A stretch of 64,000 nucleotides of DNA from positions 1 through 64,000 of the forward strand of contig JAEXYA010000049.1 of the NCBI GenBank assembly GCA_023451825.1, given 5' to 3'. The position numbers and the translations under genes are program-made. The DNA comes from Pseudomonadota bacterium. Lineage in GTDB: Bacteria > Pseudomonadota > Alphaproteobacteria > Rhizobiales > Xanthobacteraceae. Positions within the stretch are counted from its first letter, which is position 1, and every line of letters starts with the position of its first letter. Below are positions 1-8,559 of this stretch, in pieces. The notes beneath the pieces are model-generated. The model did no database searches and had not been told where the DNA came from. It was given only the letters and a program-made list of their open reading frames with translations.

Positions 1-24
1 ACCATCACATGCACGACACTTGAT

Positions 25-54
25 GGTGGGCACGCTTCGCTTTGCCCACCCTAC
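25..54. repeat. Half of a GTAGGGTGGGCAAAGCG-type palindromic repeat (family A)
   Basis: This is one arm of the inverted repeat seen complete at 15887-15969 and 49110-49200. It reads from GGTGGGCACGC to GCCCACCCTAC and abuts the stop codon of the next minus-strand gene. The other arm probably lies left of the window. Confidence 0.7.
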
Positions 55-515
55 AGATGCCGCTTCATCTCTTCGCGCGCCTTCAGCGCTGCACCCTGCT
101 TGCCGACGATCTTCGCGATCCGCTCCGGCGCAAAATTGAGATCGACGAAAGCCGGTGCCGTGTTGGCGACTTCCCGGTAGCTGGCAATCAACCCGTCACG
201 CAGCGTCATGATCGCAACGCCCTCGAACATTGCGCGACCACCTTTGGCTTCCGGCAGCTTGGAGCGATAACTAAACGTGTAGCGCGCATAGAGCGTGGTG
301 CCGTTGCTGACGGGATCATGCATATCCCAGCGAAAATCTTCGGCGGTCGCGAAGAAATGATGGTCGATCATCTCGGCGATTTTCGCGCGACCTGCGAAAG
401 CACCGTAGAAGACGTCGTGATAGACGCCGTCGTCCGTGAACAGACTGGCAAATGTCTTGCCGTCGCGTGTCTCGACGGATGTGCAGAATGTCCGTAGCAG
501 GGCGGCTGTGTTCAT
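51..515 (-). CDS. SnoaL-like / NTF2-fold nuclear transport factor 2 family protein
   Basis: A 154-residue protein with the pattern of small cone-shaped NTF2/SnoaL-fold proteins: an N-terminal helix, then the segment SLFTDDGVYHDVFYGAF, then IAEMIDHHFF, then beta strands such as YARYTFSYRSK and MFEGVAIMTLRDGLIASYRE. The family includes small cyclases, dehydratases and isomerases as well as proteins of unknown function, so no substrate can be assigned. The gene is single, with repeats on both sides, and no operon partner is visible. The ATG start places the whole NTF2 core in frame. Confidence 0.75.
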   Translation of the reverse strand: MNTAALLRTFCTSVETRDGKTFASLFTDDGVYHDVFYGAFAGRAKIAEMIDHHFFATAEDFRWDMHDPVSNGTTLYARYTFSYRSKLPEAKGGRAMFEGVAIMTLRDGLIASYREVANTAPAFVDLNFAPERIAKIVGKQGAALKAREEMKRHL

Positions 516-586
516 GGCGCGTCTCCCGATTTTTATCGAGATTGTAGGATGGGTTGAGCCAAGCTGCGAGAGCGATCTAACTCAGT

Positions 587-703
587 CCCTCATCCTGAGG
601 AGCGCGCCAACGGCGCGCGTCTCGAAGGATGGCCGTACGCGCCGAGCCAGGCCAGCTCATGGTTCGAGACGGCGCCGAAAAGGCGCCTCCTCACCATGAG
701 GGC
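587..703. repeat. CCTCATCCTGAGGAGC...CTCACCATGAGGG palindromic repeat (family D), full copy
   Basis: The left arm CCTCATCCTGAGGAGCG is followed by GTCTCGAAGGATGG, then ATGGTTCGAGACGGCG and the right arm CTCCTCACCATGAGGG. Further copies lie at 25371, 44983, 54613, 62197 and, inverted, at 63381. One arm of another family (TAGGATGGGTTGAG) sits just upstream at about 545-560 without a partner. Confidence 0.85.
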
Positions 704-716
704 GAAAGCGGGATTC

Positions 717-1499
717 TCAAAACTCCTCCACCGTCGCCAGCAGCCGTCCGATATCCTGCGGCCGCGACAGGCGATGATCGCCGTCCTGGATCATGGTCAG
801 CACCACATCCTCGCTCGGCAATCGCTCGGCCAGACGGAAGGCGTGCTGCCAGGGCACGTCGGGATCCTGCCGCCCCTGCAGGATGCGCACGGGGCAGCCG
901 ACATCGATGGAGCCGCCAAGCAGAAGATGATTGCGGCCTTCCTCGATCAGCCGCCGGGTGATCGGATAGGGCTCGCCATAGTCGGACGGCCGCAACCATT
1001 GTCCGGTGGCCTCGATCTCCGCCCGGATCTCCGGCGAAAACTGCTTCCACATCAGCTCTTCGGTAAAATCCGGCGCCGGTGCGATCAGCACCAGTGCGCG
1101 CAGCGAGGCGCGCCCCGCTTTGCCGCGCCGGGCGATCGCGCACGCCAGCAGCAATGCCATCCAGCCGCCCATGGAGGAGCCGACCACGATCTGTGGACCC
1201 TGACAGGCCGCATCGAAGGCGGCGAGACCGTCTTCCAGCCAGTCGCCGATGGTGCCATCGGCAAAATCGCCGCTGGATTCGCCGTGGCCGGAATAATCGA
1301 AACGCACGCAGGCGCGGCCGTGTTGCGCGGCCCATTCGTCCAGCGCCACCGCCTTGCCGCCCTGCATGTCGGATTTGAAGCCGCTCATCCAGAACACGCC
1401 CGGCACCGCGCCTTCACGGACCCGCATGGCGATCTGCCGGCTGGCCGCGCCACTGCCGACGGTGATGAAAGTGGGATCGGGCACGGGTGCCGAGCTCAT
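717..1499 (-). CDS. Alpha/beta-hydrolase family protein
   Basis: A 260-residue cytosolic alpha/beta hydrolase. The nucleophile elbow is GSSMGG near residue 109, and the oxyanion-side strand is VFWMSGFKSDMQGG. FDYSGHGESSGDF is the usual segment after strand 4. The acid probably lies in ILQGRQDPDVPW, and the catalytic histidine in IQDGDHRLS near the C-terminus. This set fits serine esterases and acyl hydrolases, and palmitoyl-thioesterase-like (ABHD10-type) proteins have the same layout, but the substrate is unknown. It is transcribed divergently from infC. Confidence 0.85.
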   Translation of the reverse strand: MSSAPVPDPTFITVGSGAASRQIAMRVREGAVPGVFWMSGFKSDMQGGKAVALDEWAAQHGRACVRFDYSGHGESSGDFADGTIGDWLEDGLAAFDAACQGPQIVVGSSMGGWMALLLACAIARRGKAGRASLRALVLIAPAPDFTEELMWKQFSPEIRAEIEATGQWLRPSDYGEPYPITRRLIEEGRNHLLLGGSIDVGCPVRILQGRQDPDVPWQHAFRLAERLPSEDVVLTMIQDGDHRLSRPQDIGRLLATVEEF

Positions 1500-1775
1500 G
1501 AACAGTCTCCATCATGCTGGAACTGCCGTGGTGTTTGCTGGAGCGAAACTGGAACGTCAACGCCGGTGCGGCGTTTCCGAATGGAACTGGCGCTTGCGGA
1601 ACAGCGCGCGGCGCTCTATGTGGGCTGCGTCCGGTTGGCGGACGATTGTCGGGTCCGGCGTGGCGCAAATGCCGCGTAATTGAGCGATCTGGCGCCGCGT
1701 TGCGTGAGTTTGCTTGCTCGAAACGCCTTATTCCGACAAAATGCCGCCTTCCATCACAACCTTGGAGAATATCCC

Positions 1776-2315
<540 letters not shown>

Positions 2316-2341
2316 GCGCGATCAGACCAATCGAGGATTTC

Positions 2342-2370
2342 GGCCCGTCAATTTGGCGGGCCTTTTCTTT
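2342..2370 (+). terminator. Rho-independent terminator after infC
   Basis: A GC-rich stem, GGCCCGTC with GGCGGGCC around a short AT-rich loop, is followed by TTTTCTTT. It begins 27 bases after the infC stop, so infC is probably transcribed separately from rpmI-rplT. Confidence 0.8.
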
Positions 2371-2375
2371 GCTCT

Positions 2376-2485
2376 GTCATCCCGGCGAACGCCGGGATCC
2401 ATAGACACCGTAGAAGATCTTCGAACGCCGGCGATTCAATTGCGCTGTCGGAGGTTATGGGTCCCGGCGTTCGCCGGGACGACAG
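2376..2485. repeat. GTCATCCCGGCGAACGCCGGGATCC inverted repeat (family F)
   Basis: Two self-palindromic arms, CCCGGCGAACGCCGGG and CCCGGCGTTCGCCGGG, are separated by about 60 bases. Each arm can form its own hairpin, and the two arms are also complementary to each other. Confidence 0.8.
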
Positions 2486-2495
2486 CTCAATAGCC

Positions 2496-2642
2496 TCAGC
2501 CCAGAATAAAGGTCAAAGCCCCGGCCAGCGCCGTCACGGCGGCAAGGCCAGCGGCCACGAACAGCCAGCCGGCAGCGGCTTGCGCGGCGGATTCTTGCTG
2601 GATGGCGACCGCGCGGGCGGCGGTGCGTCGATTGCGGACCAT
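2496..2642 (-). CDS. Small single-span membrane protein, unknown function
   Basis: The ATG at 2642 is preceded by AAAGGA at a spacing of about eight bases, which favours this start over the longer upstream frame. The 48-residue product has a basic N-terminus (MVRNRRTAARAVAIQQ) and one hydrophobic span (AAGWLFVAAGLAAVTALAGALTFIL). It should therefore sit in the inner membrane with its short N-terminus in the cytoplasm. I do not recognise the family. It lies alone between infC and rpmI. Confidence 0.55.
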   Translation of the reverse strand: MVRNRRTAARAVAIQQESAAQAAAGWLFVAAGLAAVTALAGALTFILG

Positions 2643-2796
2643 TCTTGGTGTCCTTTCAATGATCGGATGCTTCGCAGCAGATAGGCATGCATAGCCTATT
2701 CGGCCAGACCAGAACCATCTTTTCGGCAGAGTCTTTATTTTTGACGCGTTTTCTTCACGCGAACCGGCCGCCACTTCGCTCGAAAAAGCTTTCAAA

Positions 2797-2837
2797 GTTG
2801 CGACGCCTTAAACGTTGTTGCGACGCCTTAAACGTTG
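2797..2837. repeat. Exact 20-bp tandem duplication upstream of rpmI
   Basis: The unit CGACGCCTTAAACGTTGTTG occurs at 2801-2820 and its first 17 bases recur at 2821-2837. The bases GTTG before the first copy extend the match. It lies about 190 bases upstream of rpmI, in the gene-free stretch 2643-3024 that must hold the rpmI-rplT promoter. Confidence 0.85.
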
Positions 2838-2983
2838 CCAAGCTGTCGCATCTCTGCCATAAGCCCGGCTTCGTCGACCGGCTGATTAAGGGCTGCCGTG
2901 GCGACGACCGTGCAGGCTTCATTTCATTTCGGAAATTAGCTGAGCACAATCAACGCTCTAACGAGCATTTTCGGCCGATGCAG

Positions 2984-3001
2984 CGCCCTCCGGGGCGTTT
3001 T
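2984..3001 (+). promoter_or_regulatory. Leader hairpin with T-run immediately upstream of rpmI (possible attenuator)
   Basis: The stem CGCCC-TCC-GGGCG is followed by four T residues and ends only about 24 bases before the rpmI start. It resembles a short intrinsic terminator in the 5' leader. The rpmI-rplT operon is feedback-controlled by L20 in other bacteria, so this could be a control point, but the stem is only five base pairs. Confidence 0.4.
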
Positions 3002-3024
3002 CTGCGTGGCTAGAGGAGAGCAAA

Positions 3025-3225
3025 ATGCCCAAGTTGAAGACCAAGTCGGGCGCTAAAAAGCGCTTCAAAGTCACCGGTACCGGCAAAGTTGTGTCGGCTC
3101 ATGCCGGTAAGCGCCACGGTATGATCAAGCGGACGAAGAAGCAGATTCGTCAGCTCCGCGGTACCCGCGTGCTGTTCAAGACCGACGGCGACAATATCAA
3201 GCAGTACTTCCTGCCAAACGCCTGA
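3025..3225 (+). CDS. rpmI: 50S ribosomal protein L35
   Basis: The 66-residue basic protein starts MPKLKTKSGAKKRFKVTG and contains KRHGMIKRTKKQIRQLRG, both characteristic of bacterial L35. It is a structural component of the large subunit. It has a strong ribosome-binding site (AGAGGAGAG) and is followed 70 bases later by rplT, the usual rpmI-rplT operon. Here infC is close by but separated by its own terminator and about 700 bases. Confidence 0.98.
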   Translation: MPKLKTKSGAKKRFKVTGTGKVVSAHAGKRHGMIKRTKKQIRQLRGTRVLFKTDGDNIKQYFLPNA

Positions 3226-3295
3226 TCCCCTGCCACTGCGCCACGCGCGCGGTGCGTTCACCCCCTTTTGTTATTTCAGATGAAGGAGATCAGTC

Positions 3296-3655
3296 ATGGC
3301 TCGCGTTAAACGCGGTGTGACGGCTCATGCCAAGCACAAGAAAGTCTACAAGGCCGCCAAGGGTTTCCGTGGCCGTCGCAAGAACACCATCCGCGCCGCT
3401 AAGGCCGCCGTCGACAAGGCCGGCCAATATGCGTTCCGCGATCGCAAGCGCAAGAAGCGTACGTTCCGCGCCCTCTGGATCCAGCGCCTCAACGCTGCCG
3501 TCCGTCCGCTCGGCATGACCTACAGCGTGTTTATCAACGGTCTTGCCAAGTCCGGCATCACTGTCGACCGCAAGGTTCTGTCTGATCTCGCGATCAACGA
3601 ACCGGCGGCGTTCAACGCGATCGCTGAGAAGGCCAAGGCAGCACTCGCTGCCTAA
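3296..3655 (+). CDS. rplT: 50S ribosomal protein L20
   Basis: The 119-residue protein has the L20 signature ARVKRGVTAHAKHKKVYKAA followed by GFRGRRKNTIRAAK and a globular C-terminal half ending AEKAKAALAA. L20 binds 23S rRNA early in large-subunit assembly and represses its own operon in several bacteria. The ribosome-binding site is AAGGAG. pheS follows after a 145-base gap that holds a hairpin element. Confidence 0.98.
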   Translation: MARVKRGVTAHAKHKKVYKAAKGFRGRRKNTIRAAKAAVDKAGQYAFRDRKRKKRTFRALWIQRLNAAVRPLGMTYSVFINGLAKSGITVDRKVLSDLAINEPAAFNAIAEKAKAALAA

Positions 3656-3689
3656 ACCTCTCCGCTCCCGCGGATCTATCGACATTGTC

Positions 3690-3732
3690 ATGGCCGGGCA
3701 GAGGCGCTTCCAAGCGCCGCTGTTCCGGCCAT
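3690..3732. repeat. ATGGCCGG...CCGGCCAT nested hairpin between rplT and pheS
   Basis: The outer stem ATGGCCGG/CCGGCCAT encloses an inner stem GGCGCTT/AAGCGCC. It looks like another short palindromic element of the kind common in this family. It has no T-run, so it is not a classical terminator. It could still affect read-through into pheST. Confidence 0.6.
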
Positions 3733-3800
3733 TGGCGTCTTAAATCCCTGCAAAACCGTGCTGTAGAGAGAGGCGCCCGTCTCTCTGATCGAGGTTGCCG

Positions 3801-4883
3801 ATGTCCGACCTGACGACGCTCCAAACCCAAATTCTCGCCGATATCGCCGGCGCATCCGACGAAGCCGCGCTTGAAGCCGTGCGCGTCGCAGCACTCGGCA
3901 AGAAGGGCTCGATCTCCGCGCTGCTCGCCACGCTCGGCAAGATGACGCCGGACGAGCGCAAGACCGAAGGCGCCGCGATCAATCTCGCCAAGGATGCCGT
4001 CTCGCAGGCGCTGACTGCGCGCCGCGACGTGCTGAAGTCGGCCGCGCTGGATGCGCGCCTCGCCTCCGAGACCATCGATGTGACGCTGCCTCTGCGTGAA
4101 AACCCGGCCGAACTCGGCCGCGTGCATCCGCTGAGCCAGACCTGGGACGAGCTCACCACCATCTTCGCCGATATGGGCTTTGCCGTCGCCGAAGGTCCGG
4201 ACATCGAGACCGACGACTACAACTTCACCAAGCTGAATTTCCCGGAAGGCCACCCGGCCCGCGAGATGCACGACACCTTCTACTTCAATCCGAAGGAAGA
4301 CGGTTCGCGCCTGCTGCTGCGCACGCATACGTCACCGGTGCAGGTGCGCACCATGCTGACCCAGAAGCCGCCGATCCGCGTGATCTGTCCGGGCCGTACC
4401 TATCGCAGCGATAGCGACCAGACGCATACGCCGATGTTCCATCAGGTTGAAGGCCTCGTCATCGATAAGACCTCGCATCTCGGCCACCTCAAATGGATCT
4501 TGCAGGAGTTCTGCAAGGCGTTCTTCGAGGTCGATCACGTCAATATGCGCTTCCGCCCGTCCTTCTTCCCGTTCACCGAGCCATCGCTGGAAGTCGATAT
4601 CCAGTGCCGCCGCGACAAAAACGAGATCCGCTTCGGCGAAGGCGAGGATTGGCTGGAAATCCTCGGCTGCGGCATGGTGCATCCGAACGTGCTGCGCGCC
4701 TGCGACATCGATCCCGATGTGTATCAGGGCTTTGCCTGGGGCATGGGCATCGACCGCATCGCGATGCTGAAATACGGCATGGCCGACCTGCGCCAGCTGT
4801 TCGAAGGCGATGTGCGCTGGCTGAATCACTACGGCTTCAAGCCGCTCGAAATGCCGACTCTGGCCGGAGGACTGAGCACGTGA
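3801..4883 (+). CDS. pheS: Phenylalanyl-tRNA synthetase alpha subunit
   Basis: The 360-residue protein is the catalytic class II subunit of the alpha2-beta2 enzyme that charges tRNA-Phe. It has an N-terminal coiled-coil arm (residues 1-90), then motif 2 (GRTYRSDSDQTHTPMFHQVE) and motif 3 (GFAWGMGIDRIAMLKYG) near the C-terminus. I chose the ATG at 3801, which has GAGG six bases upstream, over an in-frame TTG at 3795. The stop codon overlaps the pheT start by four bases (GTGA), consistent with translational coupling. Confidence 0.98.
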   Translation: MSDLTTLQTQILADIAGASDEAALEAVRVAALGKKGSISALLATLGKMTPDERKTEGAAINLAKDAVSQALTARRDVLKSAALDARLASETIDVTLPLRENPAELGRVHPLSQTWDELTTIFADMGFAVAEGPDIETDDYNFTKLNFPEGHPAREMHDTFYFNPKEDGSRLLLRTHTSPVQVRTMLTQKPPIRVICPGRTYRSDSDQTHTPMFHQVEGLVIDKTSHLGHLKWILQEFCKAFFEVDHVNMRFRPSFFPFTEPSLEVDIQCRRDKNEIRFGEGEDWLEILGCGMVHPNVLRACDIDPDVYQGFAWGMGIDRIAMLKYGMADLRQLFEGDVRWLNHYGFKPLEMPTLAGGLST

Positions 4884-7285
4884 AATTCTCCCTCTCCTGG
4901 CTGAAGGATCATCTCGACACCGACGCCACGCTGGATCAGCTGAGCGAAAAGCTCACCATGATCGGGCTCGAGGTCGAGCATATCGAGGACAAGGCAAAAC
5001 TGCTGGCGCCGTTCACAATCGCCGAGATCGTGGAAGCCGTGCAGCATCCGAATGCCGATCGCCTGCGCGTCTGCACCGTCAATGCCGGTGAAGACAAGCC
5101 GCTGCAGATCGTCTGCGGCGCGCCGAATGCGCGTGCGGGACTGAAGACCGTGCTGGCTCGCCCTGGCACATACATTCCGGGCAAGGATTTCACCATCGGC
5201 CTCGGCAATATCCGCGGCGTCGAAAGCCAGGGCATGCTGTGCTCGGCCGGTGAACTCGGCCTGCCCGATGCGACCGATGGCATCATCGAGCTTCCCGCCG
5301 ATGCGCCTGTCGGCGTTGTGTATCCCGATTGGGCCAAGCTCGGCGATCCCGTCATCGAGATCAATCTCACGCCGAACCGCCAGGATTGCACCGGCGTCGC
5401 CGGCATCGCGCGCGATCTTGCCGCCGCCGACATGGGCACGTTCAAGAATCCCGGCATCAAGCCGATCAAGGGCGAATTCCCTTGCCCGGTGAAGGTGACG
5501 GTCGAAGACTCAAAGCTCTGTCCGGGTTTTGCGTTACGTCTTGTGCGCGGCGTCAAGAACGGCCCGTCGCCGGAATGGCTACAGAAGAAGCTGACTTCCA
5601 TCGGCCTGCGCCCGATCAATGCGCTGGTGGACATCACCAACTATCTGACTTTCGATCGCGCGCGCCCGCTGCATGTGTTCGACGCGGCCAAGGTGAAGGG
5701 CGATCTTGTCGTCCGCCGCGCGAAGGATGGCGAGACGCTGCTCGCCCTCGACGGCAAGACCTACAAGCTCGATGACAAGATCTGCGTTATCGCCGATGAG
5801 CATGGCGTGGAATCGCTGGCCGGCATCATGGGCGGCGAAGCCTCGGGCTGTTCGGACGACACCACCGACGTGCTGATCGAATCCGCGCTGTGGAACGAGA
5901 TCAATATCGCGCAGACCGGCCGCAAGCTCGGCATCAATTCCGATGCGCGCTATCGCTTCGAGCGCGGCGTCGATCCCGTCTTCATGGTGCCCGGCCTCGA
6001 ACTCGCCACCAAGCTGGTGATGGAGCTGTGCGGCGGCACGCCATCGGAGAGCATCGTAGTCGGCAAGACCTATGGCGACGATCGCCTGATCGACTTCCCG
6101 ATCGCGGAAGTGAAGCGCCTTGCCGCCATCGACGTCCCGTTCCCGGAAATGCGGATGATCCTGCAGCGGCTCGGCTTCTCCGTCGCCGGCAACGGCCCGG
6201 TGGTGAAGGTCGCGGTACCGTCATGGCGCATGGATGTCACGGGGAAGGCCGACATCGTCGAGGAAATCATGCGCATTGTCGGCGTCGACAAGGTGCCGTT
6301 GACGCCTTTCCCGCGTGGTGAAGCCCAGCGCAAGCCGGTGCTGACCCAGATCCAGCAGCGCACCCGCCGCGCCAAGCGTGGCCTCGCGGCGCGCGGTCTG
6401 GTCGAGGCCGTGACCTGGTCGTTCATCTCCAAACCGCATGCGGAAGTGTTCGGCGGCGGCAAGCCGGAGCTTGCACTCGCCAACCCCATCGCGGCCGATC
6501 TCTCGGACATGCGGCCGAGCCTGTTGCCGGGCCTGATCGCCGTCGCTCAGGCCAATGCGCATCGCGGATCGTCCGACCTCGCGTTGTTCGAAGTCGGCCA
6601 GATTTTCAAGGGCGATCGTCCGCAGGATCAGTTCATGGCGGCATCAGGTGTGCGTCGTGGTCTCGCATCCTCGAATGGCATCGGCCGTCACTGGACTGGC
6701 GCCAGCGCTGCCAACGCGCTCGACGCCAAGGCCGATGCCTTCGCCGTGCTCGCAGCCGCGGGCGCGCCGATGCAGGCTCTGCAGATCGTTCCGGGCGGCG
6801 CCGATTGGCTGCATCCGGGCCGCTCGGGCACGATCCAGATCGGACCGCAGAACATTCTCGGTCATTTCGGCGAACTGCATCCGCGCACGCTGGAAGCGCT
6901 TGGCGCCGATGGCCCGCTGATGGCGTTCGAAGTCATTCTCGATCGCATCCCCGATGCGAAGCAGAAGGCGACGCGCGCCAAGCCGCTGCTCGAACTCTCC
7001 GCGTTCCAGCCGGTGTCGCGCGATTTCGCCTTCATCGTCGATCGCAAGGTGAAGTCCGGCGACATCGTCAAGGCTGCAGCCGGCGTGGACAAGAAGCTGG
7101 TCACGGGTGTGACCCTGTTCGACGTCTATGAAGGCAAGGGCATCGACGACGACAAGAAGTCGGTCGCCATCGCCGTGACCATCCAGCCACGCGAGAAGAC
7201 GCTGACGGATCAGGAGATCGAGGCGGTCGCCGCCAAGATCGTGGCCGAAGTGACCAAGAAGACGGGCGGCACGTTGCGCGCATGA
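4880..7285 (+). CDS. pheT: Phenylalanyl-tRNA synthetase beta subunit
   Basis: The 801-residue beta subunit starts with GTG (VKFSLSWLKDHLDT) nine bases after GGAGG. The domain order is the usual one: an N-terminal segment, a tRNA-binding EMAP-like fold (residues 40-150, HPNADRLRVCTVNAG), the B3/B4 editing region (GLRPINALVDITNYL and following), B5 (VAVPSWRMDVTGKADIVEEI), a catalytic-like fold and a C-terminal FDX-ACB anticodon-binding domain (ELSAFQPVSRDFAFIVD). It overlaps pheS by four bases and the next gene by four bases. Confidence 0.98.
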   Translation: MKFSLSWLKDHLDTDATLDQLSEKLTMIGLEVEHIEDKAKLLAPFTIAEIVEAVQHPNADRLRVCTVNAGEDKPLQIVCGAPNARAGLKTVLARPGTYIPGKDFTIGLGNIRGVESQGMLCSAGELGLPDATDGIIELPADAPVGVVYPDWAKLGDPVIEINLTPNRQDCTGVAGIARDLAAADMGTFKNPGIKPIKGEFPCPVKVTVEDSKLCPGFALRLVRGVKNGPSPEWLQKKLTSIGLRPINALVDITNYLTFDRARPLHVFDAAKVKGDLVVRRAKDGETLLALDGKTYKLDDKICVIADEHGVESLAGIMGGEASGCSDDTTDVLIESALWNEINIAQTGRKLGINSDARYRFERGVDPVFMVPGLELATKLVMELCGGTPSESIVVGKTYGDDRLIDFPIAEVKRLAAIDVPFPEMRMILQRLGFSVAGNGPVVKVAVPSWRMDVTGKADIVEEIMRIVGVDKVPLTPFPRGEAQRKPVLTQIQQRTRRAKRGLAARGLVEAVTWSFISKPHAEVFGGGKPELALANPIAADLSDMRPSLLPGLIAVAQANAHRGSSDLALFEVGQIFKGDRPQDQFMAASGVRRGLASSNGIGRHWTGASAANALDAKADAFAVLAAAGAPMQALQIVPGGADWLHPGRSGTIQIGPQNILGHFGELHPRTLEALGADGPLMAFEVILDRIPDAKQKATRAKPLLELSAFQPVSRDFAFIVDRKVKSGDIVKAAAGVDKKLVTGVTLFDVYEGKGIDDDKKSVAIAVTIQPREKTLTDQEIEAVAAKIVAEVTKKTGGTLRA

Positions 7286-8049
7286 TCGAGACGCTCGGTC
7301 TCGCGCAATATTCAACGACCTCGCTCGTCATTCTCGTCGTCACTGCCTTCATCGCCGGCCTCGCACGCGGATTTTCCGGGTTCGGGTCGGCGCTGATCTT
7401 CATGCCGCTGGCCTCCAGCGTGATCGGCGCGCAGCTCGCATCGCCTTTGCTGCTGCTGATCGATTTCCTCACCACGCTCACGCTGATTCCAAACGCGGCG
7501 AGGCGCGCCGACAAGCGCGATGTCAGCATCATCTCCATCGGCGCGCTGATCGGCATTCCGCTCGGCACCATGGTGCTGGCGCTTGCCGATCCGCTCACCG
7601 TGCGCTGGATCATCGCACTGCTCATTATCTCTCTGCTGGTGCTGCTGATGTCAGGCTGGCGCTTCCGCGGCCAGCCCACGATGCCGCTCACGGTTTCGGT
7701 CGGTTTCACCGGGGGCTTCTTCGGCGGCCTCGCACAGGCGGGAGGACCGCCGGTCGTTCTGTACTGGCTGCGTGAAGGCGCGGTCGCCGCCGTCACGCGC
7801 GCCAACATCATCCTCTATTTCGCGATCGGCGATGTGCTGATCGTGATCAGCTATTTTTTCGGCGGTCTCTGGACGACGACCGTTGTCGGCCTCGCCGTCG
7901 TCACCGGCCCGCTATTCGGGCTCGGTCTGTGGATCGGTTCGAAACTGTTCGGCGTGGCGAGCGACGACACGTTTCGCCGTATCTGCTACGCGCTGATTGC
8001 CGTCTCGGCGGTTGTCGGGCTTCCGCTGTTCGACCGACTATTTCGCTAG
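7282..8049 (+). CDS. TauE/SafE (TSUP) family membrane transporter
   Basis: The 255-residue polytopic inner-membrane protein has about eight hydrophobic spans. The conserved TSUP pieces are FIAGLARGFSGFGSALIFMPL at the start and GFTGGFFGGLAQAGGPPVVLYWL after the middle. The family exports or imports sulfite, sulfoacetate and other organosulfur compounds, so the substrate is uncertain. The start codon overlaps the pheT stop (ATGA). The gene is therefore probably co-transcribed with pheST, although the functions look unrelated. Confidence 0.85.
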   Translation: MIETLGLAQYSTTSLVILVVTAFIAGLARGFSGFGSALIFMPLASSVIGAQLASPLLLLIDFLTTLTLIPNAARRADKRDVSIISIGALIGIPLGTMVLALADPLTVRWIIALLIISLLVLLMSGWRFRGQPTMPLTVSVGFTGGFFGGLAQAGGPPVVLYWLREGAVAAVTRANIILYFAIGDVLIVISYFFGGLWTTTVVGLAVVTGPLFGLGLWIGSKLFGVASDDTFRRICYALIAVSAVVGLPLFDRLFR

Positions 8050-8067
8050 CGAAGGGCCGTCCAACAG

Positions 8068-8454
8068 TCACTCGATCGGGGCAAGAAGATCCGTCGGCAC
8101 TTGCAGGACTTTCGCGATGGCCAGGAGGCGCGCGGTCGTGCCAACGAGTCTGCCGCTCTCGATATCTGCAATGTGCTCCTCGCTGATATCGGTCTTGAGG
8201 GACAGATAGAGCTGCGTGATATCGCGCCACTCACGCAGGACGCGGACCGGGTTTTCACCATCCGCAAGCCGATCGACGACATTTTTCGGAAGCAAGAGCG
8301 CACCTGCCGCGACCTCTTCCTTCGCACGCGCGACCAAACGGCTGGTACCGGAATCCTCATCGGCTTCCGCTGCCTTCGCAACAAGCGCCTCGTAGTCCTG
8401 ACGCGGAAGGATGGCGATCTCGCCCTGCGGCGTTTTCTGGAATTTGACGCTCAT
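8068..8454 (-). CDS. XRE-family antitoxin-like HTH protein, now without an intact toxin
   Basis: The 128-residue protein has an N-terminal half resembling Phd/prevent-host-death-type antitoxins (EIAILPRQDYEALVAKAAEA) and a C-terminal helix-turn-helix (WRDITQLYLSLKTDISEEHIADIESGRLVGTTARLLAIAKVL). Proteins of this shape are found as antitoxins to RelE/ParE toxins, with the toxin gene normally just upstream. Here only the last 31 codons of such a toxin remain upstream (8464-8559). The antitoxin is therefore probably an orphan, or it survives as a stand-alone regulator. Confidence 0.8.
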   Translation of the reverse strand: MSVKFQKTPQGEIAILPRQDYEALVAKAAEADEDSGTSRLVARAKEEVAAGALLLPKNVVDRLADGENPVRVLREWRDITQLYLSLKTDISEEHIADIESGRLVGTTARLLAIAKVLQVPTDLLAPIE

Positions 8455-8463
8455 GGCCTACCT

Positions 8464-8559
8464 TCAATCATAGACATCTCGACGATGGCCGACTGCGACT
8501 ATGATAATGCTATTTTGCTCTTCGTAGAAGATGACGCGCCAATCGCCGATTGCGGCTGC
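8464..8559 (-). pseudogene. 3' remnant of a RelE/ParE-type toxin gene
   Basis: The minus strand reads AAAIGDWRVIFYEEQNSI and then IIVAVGHRRDVYD before a stop ten bases from the antitoxin start. The pieces DWRV..FYEE and VGHRR.VY are typical of the C-terminus of RelE/ParE toxins. The frame is blocked upstream by the TAG stop of the amine oxidase gene, which occupies the place of the toxin's first two thirds. No start codon is available. This is a truncated, non-functional toxin. Confidence 0.75.

Noticed and set aside
587..703. GGTTCGAGAC in repeats, which resembles the T-loop of a tRNA gene
   Set aside because: It recurs in every family D repeat and lacks acceptor, D and anticodon arms. No tRNA gene was recognised.
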